From: Pseudomonas sediminis
Lineage (GTDB): Bacteria > Pseudomonadota > Gammaproteobacteria > Pseudomonadales > Pseudomonadaceae
Reading direction: 5' to 3'
Assembly (NCBI RefSeq): GCF_002741105.1
Contig: NZ_NIQU01000006.1
Coordinates: forward strand, 62,001-126,000
DNA: 64,000 nt
Below the pieces are notes generated by a model. The model was not told where the DNA came from. It did not search any database and saw nothing but the letters and a program-made list of their open reading frames with translations. Both the position numbers and the translations under genes were made by a program. Shown piece after piece: positions 51,343-59,940 of this stretch; within the stretch, counting starts at the first letter, position 1; each line of letters opens with the position of its first letter.

Positions 51343-52548
51343 ATGAACAGCCACACACAGGGCTCGCTGTGGATGCCGATCTGGGCTGGCCTGTGCGCCA
51401 GCCTGGTGGGCATCGGCCTGGCCCGCTTCGCCTACACCCCGTTGATCCCATCGCTGATCGAGGCGCAGTGGTTTTCTGCCTCGGCAGTGGTCTACCTGGG
51501 CGCCGCCAACCTGGCCGGCTATCTCGTCGGTGCGCTGATCGGCCGGCCGCTGGCCGCGCGTTACTCAAGCGCCGGCGTATTGCGGGCGATGATGCTACTG
51601 GTCAGCCTGGCGTTTCTCGCCTGCGCCTGGCCGCTGTCGGTGGCCTGGTTCTTCTCCTGGCGTTTGCTCTCGGGCATCGCCGGTGGCGTGATCATGGTGC
51701 TGGCCGCCAGCAGCATCCTGCCGCATGTCGCAGCAGGTCGACGTGGGCTGGCCAGCGGCGCGATCTTCCTCGGTCTGGGCCTGGGCATCGCCGGCTCCGG
51801 CACACTGGTGCCGGTATTGCTGGCTCAAGGCCTGGCAATCACCTGGATCGGCCTGGCCGTTGTCGCCCTGCTGCTGACGTTGAGCAGTTGGCGCGGCTGG
51901 CCAGACGACCTCGCCCATGCTCCACAACCCGCCGCCCCGCATGCGCCAGCGCAGAGCGCAGGTGGAGTGCGTTTGCTGTTCGCGCAGTACGCGCTGATGG
52001 CGACCAGCCTGGTGGCGCCGATGATGTTTCTGGTTGACTACATCAGTCGTGGCCTGGGCGCAGGGAGCCACAGCAGTGCGTTGATCTGGACGCTGTATGG
52101 CGTCGGTGCCATCGTCGGCCCGGTGGTATACGGCTACCTGGCCGACCACCTGGGTGCCCGCGCCGCGATACGCCTGGTCCTGCTGATACAGGCCATGGCC
52201 CTTGCCGTACTGGTGGAAAGTCGTGACCTGCATGTGCTTGGCGCCGCCGTGCTGGTGATCGGCTCCTTCCCACCCGGCATCGTGCCGCTGGCGTTGGCGC
52301 GCGTGCATCAACTGGTGGAGGGCCATGCCCGCCAGAACGCCACCTGGAGCCGCGCTACCATCTCCTTCGCCACCTTCCAGGCGCTGGCCGGCTATGCCTA
52401 TTCGGCGCTGTTCTCCGCCAGTCAGGAGGACTATCGCCTGCTGTTCACGGTCGCGATTGGCGCAGTGCTGCTGGCCTTGCTGCTAGAACTACCGGCACTG
52501 CTGGGCAGCCGCAATGCAACACGTCAGCGGGCCGGGATGAGTGGTTAG
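51343..52548 (+). CDS. YbfB/YjiJ family MFS transporter
   Basis: A 401-aa twelve-helix carrier of the YbfB/YjiJ branch: LCASLVGIGLARFAYTPLIPSLI in TM1 (the GxGxxRFxYTPLxP hallmark), YLGAANLAGYLVGAL, and RLLSGIAGGVIMVLAAS. Substrate unknown. AGGGGACGATC precedes the ATG. Divergent from a LysR gene that likely regulates it. Confidence 0.88.
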   Translation: MNSHTQGSLWMPIWAGLCASLVGIGLARFAYTPLIPSLIEAQWFSASAVVYLGAANLAGYLVGALIGRPLAARYSSAGVLRAMMLLVSLAFLACAWPLSVAWFFSWRLLSGIAGGVIMVLAASSILPHVAAGRRGLASGAIFLGLGLGIAGSGTLVPVLLAQGLAITWIGLAVVALLLTLSSWRGWPDDLAHAPQPAAPHAPAQSAGGVRLLFAQYALMATSLVAPMMFLVDYISRGLGAGSHSSALIWTLYGVGAIVGPVVYGYLADHLGARAAIRLVLLIQAMALAVLVESRDLHVLGAAVLVIGSFPPGIVPLALARVHQLVEGHARQNATWSRATISFATFQALAGYAYSALFSASQEDYRLLFTVAIGAVLLALLLELPALLGSRNATRQRAGMSG

Positions 52549-52595
52549 CGACTGGCCCTGAGCGATACAGGGCCGAGAGAGCAAACGAGGGGCGC

Positions 52596-53081
52596 TCAGC
52601 GTGAGGCGTTTTTCTTCTGCAGGATCAGCGACGCTTCGTTATAGGCACTCTGGAAGGCGTCGCTGCCGATCCAGGCGATCGCGGCGTCTTCGTCCTCATC
52701 GTGGAAGATGCCACGGTAGACGATCAGCAGGCCCATCATGAAATCGGTCGCAGCCTCTTCCGACTCCTCGGCGACCACCAGTTCCAGCACCGGGTATTGC
52801 AGGAATATCAGGCACAGAGCGAGCAGGCTGATGCCCTCGCCGGCTTTCATCGCCTGGAACAGGTCATCGAAGTGCGCGGGGTCGAAGCCGTTTTCCTCGA
52901 TGTCCTTGAAATCGAAGGTACTCAGGTCGAGCTCGACATCATCGAACGGCTCATTGATCAGCGGGTTGGCGAGAATCGGGTGGACGACATTGGCCTGCGC
53001 CTTGGGCTTGCCCATGCGGTTCTGCTTGGCCTTGGTCTTGGCCCGTTGGGCGCGCTTCTTCTGTTTGTCTGGGGAGGCCAT
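52596..53081 (-). CDS. hypothetical protein, 161 aa, basic N-terminus and acidic body
   Basis: A soluble protein with a Lys/Arg-rich start (MASPDKQKKRAQRAKTKAKQ then NRMGKPKAQ) followed by an acidic region (NEPFDDVELDLSTFDFKDIEEN) and a helical part, LFQAMKAGEGISLLALCLIFLQYP. No known domain. The ATG at 53081, with GAGGAAC upstream, is preferred to one eleven codons earlier. Single gene, convergent with the MFS gene and divergent from the PhyH gene. Confidence 0.65.
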   Translation of the reverse strand: MASPDKQKKRAQRAKTKAKQNRMGKPKAQANVVHPILANPLINEPFDDVELDLSTFDFKDIEENGFDPAHFDDLFQAMKAGEGISLLALCLIFLQYPVLELVVAEESEEAATDFMMGLLIVYRGIFHDEDEDAAIAWIGSDAFQSAYNEASLILQKKNASR

Positions 53082-53242
53082 GGGGCGTTCCTCGTTCGGT
53101 ACAGCCATGTGCATGGCGCGGAAAGTTCAGGCGCCATTGTATTCAGTCTTGGTCATGGCCTGCGGCTGAATTTGCAGACGCAGAGTCATGCATTGAAGAA
53201 CGGGCTTGCTTCTTCGACTTCCACCTGTTTTCTTCGGGATGC

Positions 53243-53944
53243 ATGGATGACGAGAGCCTGACCATGACGGACCGCGAACAACTTCATCGGGATGGCTATG
53301 CGTTGCTACGCCAGGCGGTTCCTGTAGGGTGGCTGGATCGGTTGTGCAGCGTGTTCGATGCAGGCATCACCCCCTCGGATCAGTGGCCGGTACCGCGCGG
53401 CGCCGATTGGCATCACTCACTGCTGGATGACGATGCCATGATTCAGGCCGTGTGCCGCCTGCCGCAACTGCTGGCAGTGGTCGGCGAGTTGATCGGCGAA
53501 CGTTTCTTCCTCGCTCAGGTGGAGGGCCGCGAGCCACTGGCTGGAGGCGGTCATCAGCGCCTGCATCGCGATCTGTCGGCGCAGCGCCCCGGCGATATCG
53601 CCAACGCCATGGTCTACTTCTATGACTATGGCCCGGGCAACGGCGCCACCCGCATCGTCCCGAACAGCCATCGCCCACAACCGGGCGAACCACCAATTGA
53701 TTTCAACGACGAGTCCCGCTCAGCGCAGCTTGCGGGTGCGGCCGGCGATATCCTGGTGTTCGATGTGGACCTGGTGCACGCCGGCAGCCTGAACCGGCTC
53801 GGCATGCGGCGCCGCTCGATCCTGATCAGCTACTTCGCCGAACCACTGTACGTGTCCTATCTGCAGACACGCAGCCTACGGGGGATTCGCATGGACGCGA
53901 GCGAGCGCTTCGAACCTGCGGATTTTGCCTTGAGGCAGGTGTGA
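53243..53944 (+). CDS. phytanoyl-CoA dioxygenase (PhyH) family protein
   Basis: A 233-aa Fe(II)/2-oxoglutarate oxygenase-like protein. The iron facial triad is visible as HRD in GGHQRLHRDLSAQRP and a distal His in VFDVDLVHAGSLNRLGMRRRSI, with the 2-oxoglutarate Arg following (RRRS). Other marks are GYALLRQAVP, NAMVYFYDYGPGNGATRIVPNSH. PhyH-family enzymes hydroxylate varied small molecules; substrate not predictable. The start may be 53243 or the ATG at 53264. Tail-to-tail with the AraC gene. Confidence 0.83.
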   Translation: MDDESLTMTDREQLHRDGYALLRQAVPVGWLDRLCSVFDAGITPSDQWPVPRGADWHHSLLDDDAMIQAVCRLPQLLAVVGELIGERFFLAQVEGREPLAGGGHQRLHRDLSAQRPGDIANAMVYFYDYGPGNGATRIVPNSHRPQPGEPPIDFNDESRSAQLAGAAGDILVFDVDLVHAGSLNRLGMRRRSILISYFAEPLYVSYLQTRSLRGIRMDASERFEPADFALRQV

Positions 53945-53962
53945 GCAAAGCGATTACCCGTG

Positions 53963-54835
53963 TCAGCAGGCAACACTGGCGTCTCTCGCCGGCGGCAAAC
54001 CGAATAGCCGACGATACTCCCGGCTGAACTGCGACACACTTTCGTAACCCACCGCGAACGCCGCACTGCTGGCGGTGGCGCCCTCCCCTGTCATCAAACG
54101 ACGCGCCTCGATCAAGCGCAGCTGCTTTTGAAATTGCAGCGGCGTCAGCGACGTCTGCTTGCGAAAGTGCTGATGAAAGGATGAGGTGCTCATGCCCGCC
54201 ACGGACGCCAGGTGCTCCACCGGCAGCGGCCGGGTGAACTCGGTGCGCAGCACCTTCACTGCCCGCGCGATGCGTTGCGCATGGCCGTCCGGCCAGCCCA
54301 GGCGGCTAATTGCCGAGCCGTGACGCCCGGCCAACAACCAATAGTGCAGTTCACGCACCAGCGAGGCATGCAGTACCGCTGCCGAAGCCGGGCGTTCCAG
54401 TAGACGCATCAGGCGCAGCGCAGCTTCGGCTACTTCGCTGTCGGTCGGCTCGATCTTTATCGGCGCCTCGTCCGCAATCGGAGTCGCCTTCATCTCCTCC
54501 ATCAACTCGGTGAGCAGTGCAGGATCGAGGTCGATCACCAGCGAGATGTACGGGACATCGGGACTCGCTTCGATGATCTGACTGACTGTCGGTACATCGG
54601 CCGTGATCAACAACGAATCACCCGCGCTGAAGGTGAACGTGCGAGCCCCCATCATGACCTGCTTGCCGCCCTGCAGCACCAGGCAGGCAAGCGGCCGGGT
54701 AATCGCGTAATCCAGCCCGCTGGGCTGAAGCGTACGGATGATGGTCAGGCCTGGAATGGGCGTTTGGGCAAGGCCATTGGCATCGGCATGTTGATCCAGA
54801 TAGCCGCGAACGACCTCCAGCAGCGTTGTGCTCAT
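53963..54835 (-). CDS. AraC family regulator with cupin-type N-terminus
   Basis: A 290-aa regulator: N-terminal AraC_N domain (PIPGLTIIRTLQPSGLDYAI, CLVLQGGKQVMMGARTF, YISLVIDLDPALLTELM), then two helix-turn-helix motifs near the C-terminus (PVEHLASVAGMSTSSFHQHFRK and SSAAFAVGYESVSQFSREYRRLFG). AGGAACC precedes the ATG at 54835. Divergent from an SDR gene 138 bases away, its probable target. This group often controls divergent aldehyde or alcohol reductase genes. Confidence 0.88.
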   Translation of the reverse strand: MSTTLLEVVRGYLDQHADANGLAQTPIPGLTIIRTLQPSGLDYAITRPLACLVLQGGKQVMMGARTFTFSAGDSLLITADVPTVSQIIEASPDVPYISLVIDLDPALLTELMEEMKATPIADEAPIKIEPTDSEVAEAALRLMRLLERPASAAVLHASLVRELHYWLLAGRHGSAISRLGWPDGHAQRIARAVKVLRTEFTRPLPVEHLASVAGMSTSSFHQHFRKQTSLTPLQFQKQLRLIEARRLMTGEGATASSAAFAVGYESVSQFSREYRRLFGLPPARDASVAC

Positions 54836-54973
54836 CAGTGGTTCCTGAGGCGGGTCATGGGCACGTTATTCACCCTTGGAGAAATAGGCAAAAAGCGTCG
54901 AGGTTTCGGTAAGGACGGGGTTACCCCACGGCTCACACAATGAAAGCCCCTTCACCAAACAGAGGTTTTTACC

Positions 54974-55729
54974 ATGACCAAGATCGCCATCGTAACTGGC
55001 TCCAGCCGTGGCCTCGGCCGTAATACCGCCCTGAATATCGCTCGCCAGGGTAGCGATGTCGTCGTCACCTATCACAGCCAGGCCGATGCCGCGCTGGCCG
55101 TGGTCGCCGAAGTCGAAGCACTGGGGCGCAAAGCCGTCGCGCTGCAACTCGATGCCGGCAATGTCACCACCTTCCCTGCCTTCGTGGAGCGACTGCGCCA
55201 GGCGCTACGCGACACCTGGCAGCGCGACAGTTTCGATCATCTGGTCAACAACGCCGGGCACGGGGACATGGCTTCGATTGCCGAGACGTCCGAGGCGCAG
55301 TTCGACGCACTGGTGAACGTACACTTCAAAGGGGTGTTCTTCCTCACCCAGGCACTGCTGCCGCTGATGGCCGATGGCGCTCGTATCGTCAATATCTCTT
55401 CTGGGCTGACACGCATCGCCTACCCGGGCTTTGCGGCCTACTCGGCCGTCAAGGGGGCGGTAGAGGTGCTGAGCGTCTACCTGGCCAAGGAGCTGGGCAG
55501 CCGGGGTATCGCAGTCAATACCGTGGCACCCGGCGCGATAGAGACGGACTTTCTCGGCGGCGCCGTACGCGACATGCCGGACCTGAACAAGGTGTTCGCG
55601 GACATGACGGCGCTTGGCCGGGTGGGCGTGCCGGACGATATCGGCCCGATGATCGCCAGCCTGCTCGATGAGGAGAATCGCTGGGTCAACGCTCAACGCA
55701 TCGAGGTATCCGGCGGTCAGACGATCTAA
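54974..55729 (+). CDS. short-chain dehydrogenase/reductase (classical SDR)
   Basis: A 251-aa classical SDR: cofactor motif VTGSSRGLGRNTALNIA, NNAGHGD, catalytic Ser in VNISSGLTR and the YSAVKGA Tyr/Lys pair, then VAPGAIETDF. The basic residue after the glycine motif (SSRG) suggests NADP(H). Similar to 3-oxoacyl-ACP reductase-like enzymes of unknown substrate. AGAGG precedes the ATG. Divergent from the AraC gene. Confidence 0.87.
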   Translation: MTKIAIVTGSSRGLGRNTALNIARQGSDVVVTYHSQADAALAVVAEVEALGRKAVALQLDAGNVTTFPAFVERLRQALRDTWQRDSFDHLVNNAGHGDMASIAETSEAQFDALVNVHFKGVFFLTQALLPLMADGARIVNISSGLTRIAYPGFAAYSAVKGAVEVLSVYLAKELGSRGIAVNTVAPGAIETDFLGGAVRDMPDLNKVFADMTALGRVGVPDDIGPMIASLLDEENRWVNAQRIEVSGGQTI

Positions 55730-55848
55730 GCGTTGAACGGCACGAAGACGAAACTCATGCAGGCGTGGACAGCCGCGCCTGCATGGCTCCGACCTCTGCG
55801 CAGACAGGGCTGCGCCAACAGATGGCGCAGACACATGGCCTGAACTGA

Positions 55849-55870
55849 AGGTTAAAGTTAGGCTTAACCT
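55849..55870. promoter_or_regulatory. candidate MerR-type operator
   Basis: Perfect 7-base arms AGGTTAA and TTAACCT flank an 8-base spacer, 29 bases upstream of the MerR gene start. The symmetry and position suit autoregulation by the encoded MerR protein. Confidence 0.5.
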
Positions 55871-55899
55871 GATCACCTGTCGCAGAGAACAGCACGGAC

Positions 55900-56367
55900 A
55901 TGAAAATCGGCGAACTGGCGCAGCGCACCGGCCTTGCAGCCTCGCGCATCCGCTTCTACGAAAGCATCGGCCTGCTCAAGCTGGTGGAGCGCCAGGCCAA
56001 CGGCTATCGCAGCTACCCGGAACAAGCCGTGATGGTGCTCAACCTTATCACCACGGCCCAGCAAGCCGGCTTCAGCCTGGACGAGTTGCGCACGCTGCTG
56101 CCGCAGGATCTGACGCAATGGCAACACGGCAAGCTGCTCGACACCCTGCAAGCAAAAGTGAAAGACATCGAGGCACTGGAACAGCGCCTGGCCCAGAGCA
56201 AGACGCACCTGCTGGCTCTGATCGACGAAATTGAAAGCAAACCGGACGACCTCGACTGCGCCGCCAACGCCAAACGAGTGCTGTCGAAGATGAACCTGGG
56301 CGAGCCGAGCGAGACACCCAAGCGCGCCGGCAAGAACAGCAAGCGCGCACAAGGGGTCACTTCGTAG
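55900..56367 (+). CDS. MerR family transcriptional regulator
   Basis: A 155-aa MerR regulator: MKIGELAQRTGLAASRIRFYESIGLL, RQANGYRSYPEQAVMVLNLITTAQQAGFSLDEL (winged helix and helix 3), then a long dimerisation helix and a Lys-rich C-terminal tail. One cysteine only (DLDCAANAK), so metal coordination as in MerR/ZntR is unlikely; the group resembles regulators of stress reductases. It heads toward the convergent MDR oxidoreductase gene. A palindrome lies in its leader, and a related MerR-type promoter precedes the OYE gene at 62673. Confidence 0.87.
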   Translation: MKIGELAQRTGLAASRIRFYESIGLLKLVERQANGYRSYPEQAVMVLNLITTAQQAGFSLDELRTLLPQDLTQWQHGKLLDTLQAKVKDIEALEQRLAQSKTHLLALIDEIESKPDDLDCAANAKRVLSKMNLGEPSETPKRAGKNSKRAQGVTS

Positions 56368-56422
56368 GGCGCGCCACGCGCACCGCCGAAAGGCCGGTAC
56401 GCTGCGTCAGCCTGCACCAGGT

Positions 56423-57424
56423 TTATCGCACCCTGACCACCACCTTGCCCTTCGCTCGACCACTGTCGACATAGGCCAACGCCTCGTCGGTGGCCTCGAA
56501 CGGGAAGACCTTGTCGACCACCGGACGAATCACGCCGCTGTCGATCAACTCAGCCAACCTGGCCAACTGCTCGCCACTGCCGCGCATGAACAGAAAGGCA
56601 TAGCTGACCCGGCGCTGTGCAGCCCGCTTGCGAATCTTGCGACTGAGCAGCCCCACGATCAGTTGCAGCAGCTTGGGCATGCCGGCGCTCCTGGCGAACG
56701 CGGGGTCAGGCGGGCCGGACAGCGTGATCAGCTGGCCACCGGGCCTGAGCACACTCACGGACTGTGCCAGTTCCTCGTCGCCCAGGCTGTGCAGCACCAG
56801 GTCGTAGTCACGCAGCGTCTTGGCGAAATCGTCCTTCTTGTAGTCGATGACGAGATCCGCACCGAGGCTTTTCACCAGCGCGACATTGGCGCTGCTGGTG
56901 GTAGCCGCGACATATGCGCCCAGGTGCTTGGCCAGCTGGATCGCCAGCGTGCCGACACCGCCAGAGCCAGCATGGATGAAGACTTTCTGCCCTTTGCGCA
57001 GTTGGCCCTTCTCCACCAGCGCCTGCCATGCGGTCAGGCCGACCAGGGGGATCGAGGCGGCCTCCTCCATGCTCAAACTGGCCGGTTTCAAGGCGAGGTT
57101 GGATTCAGCCACTGCGATGAACTCGGCGAAGGTGCCGATGCGACGGGTATCTGTGCGGGCATAGACCTCATCACCCGGCTTGAAGCCCTGCACCTTGGCG
57201 CCAACCTGCGTCACCACCCCGGCCAGATCGTTGCCCAGTACTAATGGCAGGCGCAGCGGCAGGATCCGCTTGAGCGCACCGCTGCGAATTTTCAGGTCCA
57301 GCGGATTGATGCTGGCTGCGTGAATCTGCACCAGCACGTCCTGCTCGCCCAGAGTCGGCTCCGGCACGTCGACCAGTCGCACGGGCTCCTGCTTTGAATA
57401 TCGTTCGATGACAAAGGCTTTCAT
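56423..57424 (-). CDS. NADPH-dependent MDR oxidoreductase (quinone oxidoreductase-like)
   Basis: A 333-aa zinc-free medium-chain reductase: KAFVIERYSKQEPVRLVDVPEP, IHAASINPLDLKIRSG, LGNDLAGVVTQVG, QKVFIHAGSGGVGTLAIQLAKHLG (NADPH-binding), and IDSGVIRPVVDKVFPFEATDEAL. This branch reduces quinones and reactive alkenes with NADPH. AGGTGATTTCA precedes the ATG at 57424. Convergent with the MerR gene and followed by regulatory genes of a similar electrophile-response flavour. Confidence 0.85.
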   Translation of the reverse strand: MKAFVIERYSKQEPVRLVDVPEPTLGEQDVLVQIHAASINPLDLKIRSGALKRILPLRLPLVLGNDLAGVVTQVGAKVQGFKPGDEVYARTDTRRIGTFAEFIAVAESNLALKPASLSMEEAASIPLVGLTAWQALVEKGQLRKGQKVFIHAGSGGVGTLAIQLAKHLGAYVAATTSSANVALVKSLGADLVIDYKKDDFAKTLRDYDLVLHSLGDEELAQSVSVLRPGGQLITLSGPPDPAFARSAGMPKLLQLIVGLLSRKIRKRAAQRRVSYAFLFMRGSGEQLARLAELIDSGVIRPVVDKVFPFEATDEALAYVDSGRAKGKVVVRVR

Positions 57425-57496
57425 TGAAATCACCTGGGTTCATTGCGTGAACGGTGGCGCAGAACAACGCCACCGAATGATCGGACGCGGCCGAGC

Positions 57497-58828
57497 TCAG
57501 CGAATCCCCTGAGCCCTGAGCGCAGCCGGCACGAACTCCGACTTGCTCGCCTTGAAACCGAAGGTGATGGGCTGCGCGCTGTTGTAGGTCAGGCCGAACA
57601 CCAGATAGCGACCGTTGCTGAAGTCGTAGATGGCCTCCCCCGCGTACCAGGGCGTGTCGGCGTAGTCGTACTGCACGTGGAAGCCTTCGGAGAATCGCCA
57701 CAGCACACCACGGCTGTCGTAGTGCTCGGCCAGGGCGATCTGCCAGGTGTCCTCATCGACATAGAACACGCGCTTGGCGTAGATATGGCGCGTGCCCGGC
57801 TTGAGGGTGCCGACCACCTTCCACACGCGGTGCTTCTCGTAGCGCAGGTAGTTCGGATTGAGGTGACCCTTCTCGATCAGTTTGGCCGAGGTCAACTCAC
57901 GACTGGTCAGACGGTAGTTGTTGTAGGGGATGTAGATTTCCTGCTTGCCTTCGAGCTTCCAGTCGTAGCGATCCGGCGAGCCGGTGTACATGTCGTAGTT
58001 GTCGGAGGTACGCAGGCCATCGGCAGCGGTGCCGGGGCCGTCATAGGCGACCTGCGGGGCTCGCCGCACACGACGCTGTCCGGCGTTGTAGAGCCAGGCC
58101 AGGCGCGGTTCCTTGACCTGATCAATGGTTTCCTGGACCAGCAGGATATTGCCTGCCAGGCGCGCCGGCGCGGTCACCTTCTGTGTCGAGAAGATCATGA
58201 TGTTGGCGTCGCTGAGCGGGTCGAAACCGTTGAGGTTTTCCGGCCAGGCCGCGCGGTCTTCGAGCTGGACTTCACTGAAGGAACCGCTCGGCTGAGTGAT
58301 TACCTGAGTATGGGTGCGCAGCAGGCTTCCGCCACGATAGCGCATGAAGTGATTCCACAGTACCTCCACCCCGCTCTTGGGATGGATGAAGGGGTAATAG
58401 CCCTGATAATCGAGCACGCCATTGCCGCCGGGCACCAACCTGGCCGTATCCGCATTCTTTTACGCAGCCGCGTAAACGTGCTCGGGATACTTGGCGGTGC
58501 GCCGGGTCTCGTAGACGTCCAGGCGATAGCCCTCCGGATTGCGGCGCAGCTGTTCGATCTGCCCCGGGGTGAGGTTGTCCCGGTAGGTCTCGAGGTTGCT
58601 GGCGTCGATGGAGAACTTCACCGGGTCATCGGCGAACGGATCGACGAACTGCTTGCCGATATCGCTCCAGGTCACGCCGCGGTTGAAGCCACCGGTCCAG
58701 GCCGGAATGGAACCGTCGGCATTAGCGCCTGCCTCAGCGCCCAGCGGCGTGAACGTGTCTGCTAACGCGAGGTTGGCAGTGACAGCCATGGTGGCCAACA
58801 ACATCGATGTCACGATGTGCTTAGTCAT
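57497..58828 (-). pseudogene. DUF1329 outer-membrane-type protein interrupted by an in-frame stop
   Basis: Two adjacent frames join in the same reading frame. The first (58828 down to 58463) encodes the signal peptide MTKHIVTSMLLATMAVTANLALA and the DUF1329 start TFTPLGAEAGANADGSIPAWTGG up to YPEHVYAAA. The second continues KNADTARLVPGGNGVLDYQG to the end (SKSEFVPAALRAQGIR). Only a TAA at 58460-58462 separates them; no shift is needed. Whole length (444 codons) fits the ~450-aa family. DUF1329 proteins are periplasmic/outer-membrane beta-rich proteins often linked to BenE/lipid-export neighbourhoods. Either a recent nonsense mutation or a base-call error. Confidence 0.85.
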
Positions 58829-59117
58829 GAGCCTGCCCTGCCTGCGCCAGTTTGTTCTCGACCAGATCCAACCCCCGGCGAGCCTGGCTGGAACCCAGCG
58901 CTTGCGCCTGAAGGAACCAGCTGTGGGCGTATTCCAGCGCTGCCACAGCCTGGCTTTCCTCACTGGCGCGAGCCAAGTAGCAATTGCCTACAGCGACCGC
59001 GAGATCCGCCGTGATCAGGCGGTCTTCCAGTTCATTGGTGACGCAGTTGCCGTGGGGTTCGGCCTGCACAGTAGCGACGACGAAAAAAGCCGTCGCAGTC
59101 AGAAGCTGCTTGATCAT
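58821..59117 (-). CDS. small exported hypothetical protein, 98 aa
   Basis: Signal peptide MIKQLLTATAFFVVATVQA then EPHGNCVTN. Two cysteines in the mature part (NCVTNELEDRLI and GNCYLARASEES) may form a disulfide; the rest is helical (AVAALEYAHSWFLQAQALGSSQARRG), similar to a single Sel1/TPR-like unit. GAGG precedes the ATG at 59117. Its TAA overlaps the DUF1329 start by eight bases, so the two were one operon. Divergent from the HxlR gene. Confidence 0.7.
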   Translation of the reverse strand: MIKQLLTATAFFVVATVQAEPHGNCVTNELEDRLITADLAVAVGNCYLARASEESQAVAALEYAHSWFLQAQALGSSQARRGLDLVENKLAQAGQAHD

Positions 59118-59148
59118 GGGATAGACCTCGGTAGGACACTCGATGACA

Positions 59149-59165
59149 GGTTCTATTACAGAACC
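59149..59165. promoter_or_regulatory. candidate HxlR operator
   Basis: GGTTCT-ATTAC-AGAACC is a perfect 6-base inverted repeat in the 73-base gap between the HxlR gene and the divergent exported-protein/DUF1329 operon. Likely a dimer site controlling both directions. Confidence 0.55.
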
Positions 59166-59190
59166 ATGCAGTGAGAAATTAGGTGCTATC

Positions 59191-59763
59191 ATGAAACCTG
59201 TCAACCGCTTTATTGTCGGCAGCTGCGAACTGCCCCTAACCGGAGACCCCTACGTGGAACGAGTTACCTTCGAGGATCGCAACTGTTCGGTGGCCCGCTC
59301 GGTGGATGTCCTGGGCGACTGGTGGAACCTGCTGATCATCCGCGAGCTGCTCTGGGGCGCGACCAAGTTCGATGAATTCCAGCGCAACCTGGAGATTTCC
59401 AAGGGCATCCTGTCCAAGCGCCTGAAGCTGCTGCAGGACTACGGCATCGTGGTGAAACACGCCGTTGGCAGCGGCACCGAATACGCCTTGACCGAGAAAG
59501 GCCGAGCGCTGCACGTGATCATCATCGCCATGCTGCAGTGGGGAGATACGTGGAACCCGCTGGCCGAGGGCGCGCCGCTGATCCCCGTCAACCGCAAGAC
59601 CGGAGCGCCGCTGGCCCCGGTACAACTGGCCGATATCAACGGCGAGCCACTCGAACTGAAAGACCTCGGCCTGGTCGTCGGCCCAGGTGCGGATGAGACG
59701 ACACGTGAGCGCCTGGACAAGCTGCGCCAGGCCGCTCAGCAGAAGGCAGCGGCCAGCCGCTGA
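59191..59763 (+). CDS. HxlR family winged-helix regulator
   Basis: A 190-aa regulator. The HxlR domain is at about 25-125: CSVARSVDVLGDWWNLLIIRELLWGATKFDEFQRNLEISKGILSKRLKLLQDYGIV in successive motifs, with the family's GDWWNLLIIREL and SKGILSKRLKLL. The C-terminal 60 residues are a variable extension. AGGTGCTATC precedes the ATG at 59191; a longer frame upstream would overlap the operator. It probably represses the divergent operon. Confidence 0.85.
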   Translation: MKPVNRFIVGSCELPLTGDPYVERVTFEDRNCSVARSVDVLGDWWNLLIIRELLWGATKFDEFQRNLEISKGILSKRLKLLQDYGIVVKHAVGSGTEYALTEKGRALHVIIIAMLQWGDTWNPLAEGAPLIPVNRKTGAPLAPVQLADINGEPLELKDLGLVVGPGADETTRERLDKLRQAAQQKAAASR

Positions 59764-59903
59764 TCAGCTCAACCCCGGTGCGATCATCTGCACACGAGCG
59801 CTCCACTCGGAAAAGCGCAGGCTGACGAAAGCCAGCAACAGAAACAGCAGAGAGGCGATCTGATGCAGCAATAGGGCTCTGCATGAAGCCCCCAGAGATG
59901 CAC

Positions 59904-59935
59904 AAAAACGCCCGACCTGGTGATGAGGTCGGGCG
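59904..59935 (-). terminator. terminator of the SDR gene at 59941-60705
   Basis: CGCCCGACC (59910-59918) and GGTCGGGCG (59927-59935) form a 9-bp stem; on the minus strand it is followed by TTTTTG. It lies directly after the SDR stop codon. Confidence 0.8.
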
Positions 59936-59940
59936 CCGGG

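Noticed and set aside
59764..59886. Minus-strand hydrophobic reading ending SARVQMIAPGLS, like the tail of a membrane protein
   Set aside because: No start codon and no identifiable family; too short to call a remnant with confidence.
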